Notes under the pieces: model-generated
Seen by the model: only the letters and a program-made list of their open reading frames with translations
Database searches by the model: none
What the model was told of the DNA's origin: nothing
Made by a program: the position numbers and the translations under genes
Shown here: positions 52,480 to 63,369 of the stretch, in pieces
Layout of the letters: each line of letters starts with the position of its first letter
How positions within the stretch are numbered: position 1 is the stretch's first letter
Source of the DNA: Monodelphis domestica
Taxonomy: Eukaryota; Chordata; Mammalia; Didelphimorphia; Didelphidae
NCBI RefSeq assembly: GCF_027887165.1
Contig: NC_077227.1
Location: 78,002,988 to 78,066,987, forward strand
Length of the DNA stretch: 64,000 nt
Direction of reading: 5' to 3'

Positions 52480-53290
52480 AAATTAATACAAATAAAATTG
52501 ATGTAGTATTCAAAAGTTGATATACTGCAGGAACTGATGTAGAGAGAAATAAGCAGAACTGGGAGAACATTGTATACAATAACAGCAATACTGAATGATG
52601 ATTAACTGTGAAAACTTGGCAACTCTCAGCAATGCAATGATCTGGGACAATCCTGAAAGACTTTTTAAAAAAAATTAATTTTTTTAATTTGGTCAATTTC
52701 AAACATTATTCCTTGGTTAAAAAAATCATATTCTTTCCCTCCTCCCCTCCCCCTGCCCTTCCCGTAGCTGACACACAATTCCACTGGGTATTACTTGTGT
52801 CCTTGATCAGAACCTATTTCCATGTTGTTTGCACTAGGATGTTCATTTAGAGTCTACAACCCCAACCATATCCCTTCGACCCATGTAATCAAGCAGTTGT
52901 TTTTCTTCTGTGTTTCTCCTCCCACAGTTCTTCCTCTGAATATGGATAGTGTTCTTTCTCGTAGATCCCTCCCGTTTGTTCAGGATCACAGCATTGCCAT
53001 TAATGGAGAAGTCCATTACATTTGATTGTACCACAGTGTATCAGTCTCCGTGTATAATGTTCTCCTGGTTCTGCTCCTCTCACTCTGCATCAATTCCTGG
53101 AAGTTGTTCCAGTTCCTGAAAGACTTTTGATGGAGAATGCTATTCACTTCCAGAGAAAAAACTGTTGAGATGTCTTTCACATCAATGTATTTAGGGTTTT
53201 ATTTGAGGGTTTTGGTTATGATGGACTTTGCTCTTACAACAATGACCCATATGGAAGTGTGCTCAGCATGACAATTAAAAATTTTTTAAA
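52480..53290 (+). mobile_element. L1 3' end, split by an opposite L1
   Basis: The left part (agcagaactgggagaacatt) and the right part after 53128 (ctattcacttccagagaaaa ... gaccca) form one L1 3' region interrupted at 52666-53113. Confidence 0.85.
52666..53113 (-). mobile_element. L1 3' UTR fragment with 15 bp TSD
   Basis: Reverse insertion beginning with the poly(A)-derived T/A run. It is flanked by the exact duplication TCCTGAAAGACTTTT at 52651-52665 and 53114-53128. Confidence 0.95.
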
Positions 53291-53496
53291 AACAAAAGTT
53301 GATATTAAAAAATTAAAAAAATTAAAGATTATATTTTTCTGAAGTCTTGAAAAGGGATTTAAAATTAAAAAGGACAGGGAACAAACTGCCTTTCAATGTT
53401 CATGAAGCTAGAGATCAAAGAGCAGGAGTTCTTTACCTTTTTTGTATAATGTTGAAACTTATTCTTTCTCAGAATGATGCTTTTAAGTGCACAAAA

Positions 53497-54062
53497 TGTT
53501 ATTTGTCCTTTGTTTTTCCAAAGACCAGTGATGTCACTGGGTGATATTTCAATTTTCAAGTGAATTGGATTTAAGTGAGGCAGAGTTGAACCAAGTCATC
53601 AATTTCACTTTCTCTTCCAGTTATCCAAGTCCAGTGGCAAGACAAAAAGCAGGATGATTGGTGACGTCCTGGGATTTGGTGGATGATCTTGGCATCTTTA
53701 GTGTCTGACCAAGCTCTGTGCCTTCCACAGCACCTGCTTCAGTCACCTTCATAGTCACTGGTAGAAACTATTCTCATCCACCCATTCCACCAGGGAAAAC
53801 TTTCACATGCATGGGGTAAACATCTGCCTAGCTCAAGGATGGTATTAAAGCCTGTTGGTTACCCTCTTCCTGGTTTAACCCATCTGCCAAGATGTTTTGC
53901 CAGGGTGTCACTGTTGCTCATGCTACAGTTTCTTGGAGTCACAGGTGAGAGTTGAGGGACAGGTGAGCACCAAAGGTGGATGATCATCTCTGAAAAGAGT
54001 TTGTCAAGCCTTCATGCCAGAGACACTAGTCCTCCCTGAGCATCTCACACACCTCAAAGGCA
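53497..54062 (+). repeat. Unnamed ~550 bp dispersed repeat, copy 2
   Basis: Collinear relative of 45487-46045. Starts gtcctttgtttttcca and ends near catctcacacacctc. Diverged from copy 1. Confidence 0.8.
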
Positions 54063-54069
54063 TAAAAGA

Positions 54070-54230
54070 AAGTACATGGTAATTACATAGGAAATTAATT
54101 ACGTGGAAATACAGTTATCCATTTGTACAACCCAGTGGAATTGCTTGTCAGCTCTGGGAGCAGGGAGGGAAGAGGGGAAGGAAGGAAAATGAATCCTGTA
54201 AATATGGTAAATTAAAAAAAAGAAATAGTT
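54070..54230 (+). mobile_element. L1 3' UTR tail
   Basis: Short plus-strand piece (acaacccagtggaattgctt, gaatcctgtaaatatgg) ending in A-rich sequence, followed by a (TA)n run. Confidence 0.75.
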
Positions 54231-54256
54231 ATATATGTATATATATATATATAACT
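54230..54256. repeat. (TA)n microsatellite
   Basis: About a dozen TA units following the L1 tail. Confidence 0.85.
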
Positions 54257-54274
54257 AAATTAAAATGTATATAT

Positions 54275-54467
54275 TCAACTCTTATCTTCTCTCTTAGAAT
54301 CAATGCTGTGTATTGGTTCCAAGGCAGAAGAGTGGTAAGGGCTAGGCAAGAGGGTTAAGTGACTTGCCCAGGGTCACACAGCTAGGTAGGGTCTAAGACC
54401 AAATCTGAATCTAGGATCTCCCACCTCTAGACCTGACTCAATACACTGAGTCACCCAGCTGCCCCCA
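54275..54467 (-). mobile_element. RTE-tailed CORE-SINE
   Basis: Reverse copy from tail (ctcttagaatcaatgctgtg) to head (gagtcacccagctgcccc). Confidence 0.92.
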
Positions 54468-54477
54468 TCAAAATATT

Positions 54478-56540
54478 TATTATTTTTTTAAATTTGGTCA
54501 ATTTCAAACATTATCCCTTGGTTACAAAAATTATATTCTATTCCTCCCTCCCCTCCCCCTGCCCTTCCCATAGCCACGATTCCACTGAGTATTACATGTG
54601 TCCTTGATCAGAACCTATTTCCATGCTGTCGATGTTTGCACTGAGATGTTCATTTAGGGTCTATATCCCCAATCATATCCCCCTCGACCCATGTGATCAA
54701 GCAGTTGTTTTTCCTCTATGTTTCTCTTCCCACAGTTTTTCCTCTGAATGTGGATAGTGTTCTTTCTCATAGTTCCCTCTGAGTTGTTCAAGATCATTGC
54801 ATTGCAGCTAATGGAGAAGTCCATTACATTCGATTGTGCCACAGTGTATCAGTCTCTGTGTACATTGTTCTCCTGGTTCTGTTCCTTTCTCTCTGCATCA
54901 CTTCCTGGAGGTTGTTCCAGTTCCCATGGAATTGCTCCACTTTATTATTCCTTTGAGCACAATAGTATTCCACCACCAACATATACCACAATTTATTCAG
55001 CCGTTCCCCAATTGAAGGGCATCCCCTCATTTTCCAATTTTTTTTGCCACCACAAAGAGCACAGCTATGAATATTCTTGTACGTGTATTTTTCCTTATTA
55101 TCTCTTTGGAGTACAAACCCAGCAGTGCTATGGCTGGATCAAAGGGCAGACAGTCTTTTAGCATCCTTTAGCGTCCTTTGTGCATAGTTCCAAATTGCCC
55201 ACCAGAATGGTTGGATCAATTCACAACTCCACCAGCAATGAATTAGTGTCCCCACTTTGCCACATCCCCTCCAGCATTCATCACTTTCCATAGCTGTCAT
55301 GTTAGCCAATCTGCTAGGTGTGAGATGATACCTCAGAGTTGTTTTGATTTGTATCTCTCTGATTATAAGAGATTTAGAACACTTTTTCCTGTACTTATTA
55401 ATAATTTTGATATCTTTAATTGAAAATTGCCTATTCATGTCCCTTGCCCATTTTTCAATTGGAGAATGACTTGATTTTTTGCATAATTGATTTAACTCTG
55501 TAAATTTGAGTAATTAGACCTTTGTCAGAAGTTTTTGTTATGAAGATTGTTTCTCAATTTGTTACTTCCCTTCTAATTTTGGTTACATTGGTTTTGTTTG
55601 TACAAAACCTTTTTAATTTGATGCAATCAAAATTATTTATTTTACATTTTGTGACTTTTTCTAAGTCTTGCTTGGCTTTAAAATCTTTCCTTTCCCAAAG
55701 GTCTGACATGTATACTATTCTGTGTTCACCCAATTTACTTATAGTTTCCTTTTTTATGTTCAAGTCATTCATGCATTCTGAGTTTATCTTGGCATAGGGT
55801 GTGAGATGTTGATCCAAACCTAATCTCTCCCATACTATCTTCCAATTTTCCCAGCAGTTTTTATCTAACAGTGTATTTTTGTCCCCAAAGTTGGGATCTT
55901 GGGGCTTGTCATAGACTGTCTTGCTGAGGTCATTTACTTCAAGTCTATTCCAGTGATCCTCCTTTCTGTCTCTTAGCCAGTACCAAATTGTTTTGATGAC
56001 CATTGCTTTATAGTATAGTTTGAGATCTGGTACTGCAAGGCCACCATCCTTTGCATTTTTAAAAACTATTTCCCTGGATATCCTTGATCTTTTGTTCTTC
56101 CAAATGAACTTTGTTATGTTTTTTTCTAATTCAGTAAAAAAGTTTTTTGGTAGTTCGATGAGTATGGCACTAAATAAGTAAATAAGTTTGGGTAGGATTG
56201 TCATTTTTATTATATTAGCTCATCCTACCCATGACCAGTTAATGTTTTCCCAATTGTTTAGATCTAGTTTTAATTGTGTGGAAAGTGTTTTGTAGTTGTG
56301 TTCATATAGTTTATCCTGTGTTTGTCTCAGCAGACAGATTCCTAAGTATTTTATATTGTCTAGGGTGATTTTAAATTTAATTTCTCTTTCTAATTCTTAC
56401 TGCTGAGGTGTGTTGGAGATATATAGAAATGCTGATGACTTATGTGGGTTTATTTTGTATCCTGCAACTTTGCTAAAGTTGTTGATTATTTCCACTAGCT
56501 TTTTAGTTGATTCTCTAGAATTCTTTAAGTAGACCATCAT
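54478..56540 (-). mobile_element. L1, longest copy in the window, 5'-truncated
   Basis: About 2 kb in reverse, from the 3' tail through the 3' UTR and the C-terminal ORF2 region. A 216-codon open stretch (55554-56204) reads as the ORF2 C-terminal region: TELEKNITKFIWKNKRSR, GGLAVPDLKLYYKA and WNRLEVNDL. The 5' end is near accatcatac at about 56540. Not autonomous, since the endonuclease and most of the RT are absent. Confidence 0.92.
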
Positions 56541-56549
56541 ACTATGTGA

Positions 56550-57050
56550 GGGATGGTCAGTGAGCATTTAGAAAAGGAAGCAGTGATTACAAAAAGGCAG
56601 CCTGGCTTCCCCAAGAAGTCATGTTGATATAGTGGACTCAGGACAATTCTGAAAGACTTGTGGCAAAGAATGTTATCTACTTCCAGAGAAAGAACTGGAG
56701 TTGGAATGCTATTTTCACTTGTATTTTTATTTTGGAGGTTTTGGCTTTATATATGTATTCCCTTACAACAATGACCAATATTAGAGGTATGTTTTAAAGA
56801 ATAATATATGTATAATCCAGATAAAATTGCTTACCATCCCTGGTAAGGAGGAAGGAGAAAAGGGAGAGAGGGAGACAATTTGGCTTTCATAAGTTTGGAA
56901 AATGTATGTTGAAAATTGTTATTACATGTAATTGGGAAAATAAAATATTACAGTTAAAAAAAGAAGAGGTCATGATGGACTAACCTTGTTTCCTTTTTCT
57001 TTTTTCTAAACGATCTTATGTCAGGTGAAAGTTGTAGCTATAATTCTTCT
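56550..57050 (+). mobile_element. CR1/L3 fragment split by an L1
   Basis: Left part ttacaaaaaggcagcctggc and right part ggtcatgatggactaacctt belong to the same CR1/L3 reading. The L1 lies at 56636-56962. A weak 3'-end-like piece appears again near 57160-57200. Confidence 0.6.
56636..56962 (+). mobile_element. L1 3' UTR fragment
   Basis: Reads aggacaattctgaaagactt through taattgggaaaataaaat and an A-rich tail. The flanks agaagtcatgttga and agaggtcatgatgg look like a diverged duplication. Confidence 0.82.
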
Positions 57051-57294
57051 AGATTAAAAAAATATATATTTGAATACATTTTTTGTTATTGTTCAATTGA
57101 GCTACCCAGCTGCCCCTGTAGAGGATATTCTTGCATGATGTATGAGTTGGGATTGATGAGCTCTGAGATCCATTCCAGTCCCAAGATTCTATGATTCCAT
57201 TGTATCACCTTCAGGGCTAAACTATCTTATAAAGTAATTTGAGTAACAAACTAACAGAAGTAATCTTCCTCCTATAGCTTTAAGTACACAACAA

Positions 57295-57530
57295 TAAATA
57301 ATAACTAGCATCTACATAGTATTTCAAGATTTGCAAAGCTTTTTATAAACATCTGATTTTATCCTCACAACCACTCTGGGAAGTAGATGCTATTATTATC
57401 CACATTTTACAGACAAAGAAACTGAGGCAAGAAGCATTTAAGTGACTGGTCAAAGGTCACACATTGAGTTAAATGTCTGAAACTAGATTTGAATTCAGTT
57501 CTTCCCAACTCCAGGTTGATCTCCTGCCCT
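57295..57530 (-). mobile_element. MIR/MAR1-like CORE-SINE
   Basis: Reverse orientation: tatcctcacaaccactctgg, cattttacagacaaagaaac. Confidence 0.82.
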
Positions 57531-57734
57531 GCCTACCTGCCTCTAGAGTCAAACAAGGACCTCCAGGAGCTCCTGCTATTCCTTCTTCTTTTTTTTTGCC
57601 TTTAGAGGAATTCAGCCCCCACCTGCATTTGAGGACAAAGTCAGAAAATACTGCCCTCTGAAAATGGAGCTGAGTCTCAAACAAACGAGGTGAGCTGGCT
57701 ACAGAAATGGGGGGAAAGTAGGGAAGAGAATATG

Positions 57735-57980
57735 GGACTCCAGCCCTTACTATGTGCCAGGCATAGTGCTAAGTATGTGCTTTACAAATATTTTCTCATT
57801 TAATCCTCACAACAACTTTGCAGGCATTGTAATTAGCCCCATTTTGGCAGTCGAGGAAACTGAGGTAAAATGACTTACCTGGGGTTACACAGTTAGTGAC
57901 ACACATCTGATGCTCGGTTCGAACAGAGGTCTTTCTGACTCCAGACCCAGCTGTTCTATGCACTGTACCACCTACCTGCC
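57735..57980 (-). mobile_element. MIR-like CORE-SINE
   Basis: Reverse orientation and near full length: ttactatgtgccaggcatag, aatcctcacaacaactttgc, ending taccacctacctgcc. Confidence 0.88.
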
Positions 57981-58167
57981 ATGTCACCCCAAAAGATGAG
58001 ACTAAATTAGATGGCTCCCCAGTTATAAAAAGTCTGAAGGGAACCAGATCAAAGAAAACTACAGCTTTAGAAACTGGTAAATAGCAGACAGATCAAGGAA
58101 GCAGATATGTGCTAGTCCAGGGGGAAAAAAGACCTCATAGTGATTAACTCATCAATCATACAGCTAT

Positions 58168-58278
58168 AGGGGGCAGCTGGGTGGCTCAGTGGATTGAGAG
58201 CCAGGCCTAGAGATGGGAGGTTCTGGGTTCAAATGTGACCTCAGATAATGTGACCCAGGGTCACACAGCTAGGAAGTG
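58168..58278 (+). mobile_element. Chimeric RTE-tailed SINE with inverted piece
   Basis: The head to the B-box region is forward (58168-58247) and is followed at once by a CORE segment in reverse (58249-58278). The junction is a perfect 17-base palindrome-like sequence, TGTGACCCAGGGTCACA. The tail is absent. Confidence 0.85.
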
Positions 58279-58481
58279 GGAATTTGTTATCTTTTCTCCA
58301 AATCTGCCCTTTCCCAAACTCCTCTATTCCTGTGAAAGGCATCACTATTCTTAGAGTCTTCTAAGTTCATAACCCTGGCCACTCCTCATTACCTTTCTAT
58401 ATCCCCATATTGGCCATCTCAAATGGAAATAGATCATTCCTCAAACGTCAGTTGGTTCTATTCTCCTAAAATATTATTTTT

Positions 58482-58676
58482 TAAACCCTTACCTTCCATC
58501 TTAGAATCAGTACTGTGTATTGGTTCCAAGGCAGAAGGGCAGGAAGGACTAAACAGTTGGGGCTAAGTGACATACCCAGGGTCACACAGCTAGGAAGTAT
58601 CTGAAGCCACATTTGAACCCAGGACCTCCTGTCTCCAGGCCTGGCTCTCATTCCACTGAGCTACCCAGCTGCCCCC
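58482..58676 (-). mobile_element. RTE-tailed CORE-SINE
   Basis: Complete reverse copy from taaacccttaccttccatc to the head gagctacccagctgcccc. Confidence 0.93.
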
Positions 58677-58907
58677 CATTTACATCATTAACCATCAATT
58701 CAAGAAACAGCAGCAATATAGTCTCTCCATTATTGACTCTACTGGATGGAATTTCCCATATAGGACTTTTTGATGGTGTTTAACTTAGATCATCTACATC
58801 TGGCTAGATGCAGGACCAGTAATGCAGAGGATACATGAAAATGGAGTCCCAACAGAGCAATAACTAAATCAGGGTGATTTGAGCTTGTTCTTCAGGGGAC
58901 ACCAAGT

Positions 58908-59130
58908 TTAGAGGGAAGCTACGTGACACAGTGATAGAGCATTGGGCCCAGAGTCACTTACTAGCTGTGTGACCCTAGGCAAGTCATTCATCTTGTTTGC
59001 CTCAGTTTCCTCATCTATAAAATAAGCTGGAGAAGGAAATGACAAATCACTCTAGTATCTGTTCCAAGAAAATCCCACGTGGAGCCACAGAGAGTCAGAC
59101 AGGTCTGAAAAACTGAACCACAAACGATGC
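58908..59130 (+). mobile_element. MAR1-like CORE-SINE
   Basis: Forward: cttactagctgtgtgaccct, gctggagaaggaaatgacaa, ccacagagagtcagacagg. Confidence 0.9.
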
Positions 59131-59299
59131 TTACAATTCTTAACTTAGCATTTAGTCACGCAGGATAATTAGTTAAAATAGGAAGTCAAGTAAAGATAAA
59201 AATATAAAAAATAAAACAAAATAGGAAGCCATCAGATGATGGACAGGGCTTGCTGAGCATAGTTTGTGGTTCTTTTCATGGCTGTAAAAATGTCTAGTC

Positions 59300-59362
59300 A
59301 GACCTCTGATTTAGCACTTAGCCCAGTGCCTGACACATAGTAGGCATCTAATAAATACCAAA
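59300..59362 (+). mobile_element. L2 3' end fragment
   Basis: Reads cccagtgcctgacacatagt then aataaatacc. Confidence 0.75.
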
Positions 59363-59639
59363 TGACTGGGTCCGGGGGTGATGCCTACTGTCATGCCCTC
59401 TTGGTAGCCTCGGGATTAGGAAGTATAAGGACAATTCACCTGTGCAGAGAAAAGGCATTGAGGCAGATGACGACTGACAAAACAGAAACAGGGCAAGCAT
59501 TTTGTACAGAGATGGAAGACTTTGGGTGAGAAAAGTCATCAAATCCAAATTTTTGGAAAAGACTGTCAATCAATTACTTGAACTTCAATCAGCATCCCTG
59601 GAACTTCCCTGTCCAAAACTCTCCTGTCTGGCCACCATT

Positions 59640-59980
59640 CCCCTCTATATGCTGTCTCTATTAGAATAGAAGTTCCGGGGGCAGCTAGTGGTACAGTGAA
59701 TTGAGAGCATGGTTCAGAGATAGGAGGTCCTGGGTTCAAGTCTGGTGTCAGACACTTTTTAGCTGTGTGACCCTGGGTATATCACTTAACCCCAATTGCC
59801 TAACCCGTACCACCCTTCTGTCTTGGAACCAATGCATAGTATTGATTCCAAGATGGATGGTAAGGGTTTAAAAAAAGAAAAAAAGCTCGGTGAGGTCAGG
59901 AATTATCCTTCTTGCTTATATATGTATCCCCAGTACCCAGCACAGGTATTTGGCACTTTTAAGTGCTTCTAAGAAAAAGG
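59640..59980 (+). mobile_element. L2 3' end split by a SINE
   Basis: The left part ends tctctattagaatagaag. The right part continues ctcggtgaggtcaggaatta and ccagtacccagcacaggta. The SINE at 59678-59885 lies between. Confidence 0.72.
59678..59885 (+). mobile_element. RTE-tailed CORE-SINE
   Basis: Complete copy with moderate divergence, ending in an A-rich run. Confidence 0.92.
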
Positions 59981-60404
59981 CTTTCATTCATTCAGTGAAA
60001 AAGGATTAAAAGGCATCCAAGTGGGATGGCTGGGTTCCACTGTGATAGGATGTGACAGGATAGGAAGAGAAAAACTATCTGTTCATTTGCTCACAATCTT
60101 CTGGGAGTTTCTGCTAGCTCTGCTGCAATGTTAACACCCAGCAACTTCCCCTTCCTTGGTACCTCAAAAGCGAGGGAGGCTGCTGAAATGTCCCAGGAGC
60201 CAGTGCCCTGGAAAAGTAAAAAAAAAAAGAAAAATAGCACTATTGCTCCTGTGATCTCGACACAGAGCTTCTGGAAAAGGAACGATATATTCCCCACCCA
60301 GATTACAACTGATGGAGGAATCCCCTACAACATGAACCACATTCTCTGGCTAAATCCCAGCTTCCACAGAAGTCTTCAGACACCGTGCCACAGTATTGCA
60401 AGGT

Positions 60405-60410
60405 TTTATT
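60405..60410 (-). terminator. Poly(A) signal AATAAA for the C10orf62 orthologue
   Basis: Canonical hexamer on the minus strand about 480 bp after the stop codon. It implies a 3' UTR of roughly 500 bp. Confidence 0.6.
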
Positions 60411-60888
60411 GGCTCATTCACAGGCATTTTTCTTCAGGTAAATCCCATGCTTCTGGGGGGGGGGGGTGCAGGTCCTGGGGCATTGAGCATGTCCCTCTGT
60501 TATGCTACAGGACGCTCCTGGTACCTTCCCAGAGGAGCCAACAGACTGACTGACTAACTTTCTGTGGATTTCTTCTGTGGCCCTCTAGGAGAGGCAGTCT
60601 GTTCTGAAGGCACAGCTTTCCCCATTCTTCTTTGTTGGGTCACTATGGTTTCCTGTGCTAGATTTTTTCACTTCTGGCATCCTGTAGACATTGTAAAATG
60701 TCCAGATGTTTCCCTGAGGTTAATGGGGTCTGAGGCACATTGGTAGAAATCCTTCTGACTGGCATTAAACTTACTTCTCCTTGGACCAGAGTCAGGATGG
60801 GGGAGGTGGTGGTGGGACAGTCTATGAGTGGTGCAACTGCATTGACCTAGTCAGGAGAATAAGATGATGCCAGTCTTGTTAGCTAATT

Positions 60889-61638
60889 TCAAAAAGAGAA
60901 ACCATGGTGGCCATGAGATGATTGGCTGTGATTGCCATGGCCATGGTAGCAACTGTTGGAGCGTGTTATGTTGTTTTCCCGGTGGGGCAGGAAATTCTCC
61001 TTGACTTTCATCTCTACTTCCTCCAGGATCTTGAATTCCTCTTTATTAATGTCCTTGGTTTCCAAATGACCAGAGTTTGGGTTGACTGGGGCCCTCTGAA
61101 GCATGGAATCTGCTAAGTACCGACCTGAGACATCAATTTCCCGCACCTTTGCTGCCATCGATGCCCAAGTTGCTTCTTCCCCTGAAGTTGATTTGGAATT
61201 CTCTTTGTAGGTCTCCTTGCACACTTTGCTTCCTGATGTCCTCTGCCGGCTGATAAAGGATTCCTTTTGGACATCAATATTTTTCCCTTCTTTAAGCTTC
61301 GAGGTGGAGGTTAAGGTGTCTACATGGAAGGTAGTATTAGTAGCACTGGCCTCCCCACTGCCATTTTGATGCAGGCTGGGTATCTTTTCTTCAGAAAGGC
61401 GGCTGAAGTGGGATTTGATCCAGGGAGCATTCTTACTCTCTGAGGTAGCCGAAGTGCTCAGTTTGTCCCATATTAATTCTTTCTCAGCATCCTTCCTTCT
61501 CTTGGCGGACTTCTTCTTCCAATGGAGCCAGAGGTAGAGGCCTCCAGCACCCAGAAGCAGGCTGGCCGCCAGCACCACCTTGAATGATGGTTGCTGGGAA
61601 ATCCCTTCTAGGCTCTCCAGGACCCTGAGCCAGTCAGG
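60889..61638 (-). CDS. C10orf62: C10orf62 orthologue, main coding exon
   Basis: A protein of unknown function. The exon encodes 249 residues and ends at 60889. Clear landmarks shared with the human protein are WIKSHFSRLSEEK, EEATWASMAAKVREID, SMLQRA, SGHLETKDINKEE, LEEVEMK and a His-rich tail (CYHGHGNHSQSSHGHHGFSF). Upstream of the human-like part lies a hydrophobic segment (VVLAASLLLGAGGLYLWLHW) followed by KKKSAKRRK, like a signal anchor. The frame is open back to 61681 but has no ATG. A strong acceptor (ctgccctcttatctcag) ends at 61639, so an upstream start exon is likely. It lies on the HOGA1 strand, inside its presumed intron 1, matching the human nested arrangement as I recall it. Confidence 0.88.
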   Translation of the reverse strand, partial: PDWLRVLESLEGISQQPSFKVVLAASLLLGAGGLYLWLHWKKKSAKRRKDAEKELIWDKLSTSATSESKNAPWIKSHFSRLSEEKIPSLHQNGSGEASATNTTFHVDTLTSTSKLKEGKNIDVQKESFISRQRTSGSKVCKETYKENSKSTSGEEATWASMAAKVREIDVSGRYLADSMLQRAPVNPNSGHLETKDINKEEFKILEEVEMKVKENFLPHRENNITRSNSCYHGHGNHSQSSHGHHGFSF

Positions 61639-61949
61639 CTGAGATAAGAGGGCAGTGGGAATGGGGAGCCTAGGCTCCCCTTACATGGCTCATGCTCAAA
61701 GACACCACAGCGGCTAACTGCAGGGCAGATCCCTGCTCCTCCACTCCCTGGGGGAGACCCTCCCCGCCTCAGCAATGAACCCCATTGTGAGGGAGATAGG
61801 TGGGAGGGATGGGCAGATGGCCCCAGCAGTCTTTGGGAGCAGTCTGTCAATGCGTGAGCTACCAACACTAGAAGAAACGAATTATTCTTAGAGACTAACT
61901 TTGTAAGTTGTGGCTGCCATCAGCTCCATTTACCTTGGATCTCCTGCTT

Positions 61950-62175
61950 TTGTTGTTGTTCAGTTGTTTTCAGTTATTTTTGACTCTTTGTGACCCCTTT
62001 GGGGGTATTCTTGGCAAAGATACTTGCCTCCCTTCTTTCTACAGTTCATTTTACAAATGAGAAAACTGAGGCAAATAGGGTTGAGTGCCCTACCTAGGGT
62101 CACACAGCTAATTGGAACTCAGATCTTCCTGACTCCGAGCCTGGCACTCTATCCACTATGCCAGCCTAGCTTCCT
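61950..62175 (-). mobile_element. MAR1-like CORE-SINE
   Basis: Reverse orientation: tgttgttgttcagttgtttt, cttggcaaagatacttgcc, cagcctagcttcc. Confidence 0.88.
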
Positions 62176-62818
62176 GACTCCTGCGACCAGCTCACTAAGC
62201 ATTGTTTCCATCCTGTCCCACCCCAGCCATCCTGAGAACAAGAAGGGAGGGGGGGGGGGGAGAAAATGAGTGCATTCTGGAATGGTGTTAGGTCACAATC
62301 TGGGGAAGTACAAGTGATTGGCTCAGCACAGGGGAAGCACTGGAAAGCTCCCTAAATCATCATGATTCCAAGGGGACCCAAGCATTCCCCTTCTTGACAG
62401 AGAAGTGATGGTATCCACACAGAATGAGACATACATCTTTGCACATGGACAATGCAGAAGTTTTTTTCTTGACTAAACATATTTGTTAGGAGGTTTTTTC
62501 CTTCTTTTTTTTTTTTTCAAGTGGAGGGTGGAGAAAAGAAAAGAAAAAGTGGGGTTAGTGTTAGGGTTCCCTTTCCACTCAAAATCAGAAGAAAGAAGGC
62601 CAGAAGGAAACAAGCCAGGCAACTTTGAAAGCTACATGTTGAATGTATTATATCCTTAAAAAGAAGAGTAAAGTCTATGCCATAGAGATTTTCAATTTCA
62701 CACACAATTCTTTTCTGCTGTTCCACAATGTATATGGAAATGCTCATCGTATTTGATGTTCAGAATTTACAAAATAAAATGGGAGAGAAAAGGAATCTAT
62801 CTGGCTTTGGACCTGTGG

Positions 62819-62820
<2 letters not shown>
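62176..62820. other. Upstream flank of the C10orf62 orthologue
   Basis: No repeat recognised apart from a poly(G) tract near 62247-62262 and a poly(T) tract near 62505. It could contain the missing upstream exon, but I could not single one out. Confidence 0.4.

Positions 62821-62866
<46 letters not shown>
62821..62866 (+). repeat. (GT)23 microsatellite
   Basis: Uninterrupted GT dinucleotide array of 46 bases, likely polymorphic. Confidence 0.99.
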
Positions 62867-62869
<3 letters not shown>

Positions 62870-63192
62870 GGCTATCAGTTGTGTCACCTGCTATTATTTT
62901 ATAAGCTTGAATATAGACAATAGTTCTTTTGATGCTGGTTATTTCCTTCCAAACACTGGGAATTCCCACCAGGTAAACAATGGCACTTTGGGTAATATCT
63001 CAGAAGGAGCTATTATCTTATTTCCCCAAATTCTTACTTTTGAAACCTTGCTTCATGGGTTACGAAGGATGACATACACTCAAGGAGAGATATTAGAAGA
63101 CAGAAAATGAGGTCAGATACTTATCATATAATATGGTAACAAAAAGACAACCTGAGTGGTGGTGGCATTTTTACCTACAGTATATTAAGACC

Positions 63193-63345
63193 CAAAGCTG
63201 GGCAGCTAGGTGGAACAGTAGGTAGAGTTCTCCTAGAGACAGGAGGTCCTGGTTCATCCATTCCTTGCCATATGACTCTGGGCAAGTCACTTAACCCCAA
63301 TTGCCTAGCCCTTATGGCTCTTCTGTCTTAGAATTGATACTAATG
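63193..63345 (+). mobile_element. RTE-tailed CORE-SINE, partial
   Basis: Head gggcagctaggtggaacag, CORE, tail cttagaattgatacta. It is cut short and followed by L1. Confidence 0.82.
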
Positions 63346-63369
63346 GGGAATGGATAAGGGATGGAAAGA

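Noticed and set aside
60128-60553. 141-codon plus-strand frame next to C10orf62
   Set aside because: It is antisense to the inferred 3' UTR, with a Lys run from poly(A) and no family resemblance.
60889-61578. The 229-codon frame of the C10orf62 orthologue taken as complete from its first codon
   Set aside because: That first codon is GTG, not ATG. The frame continues upstream to a splice acceptor, so the true start is probably in another exon.
62823-63110. Frame starting with a Cys-Val repeat
   Set aside because: It is a translation artefact of the GT microsatellite.
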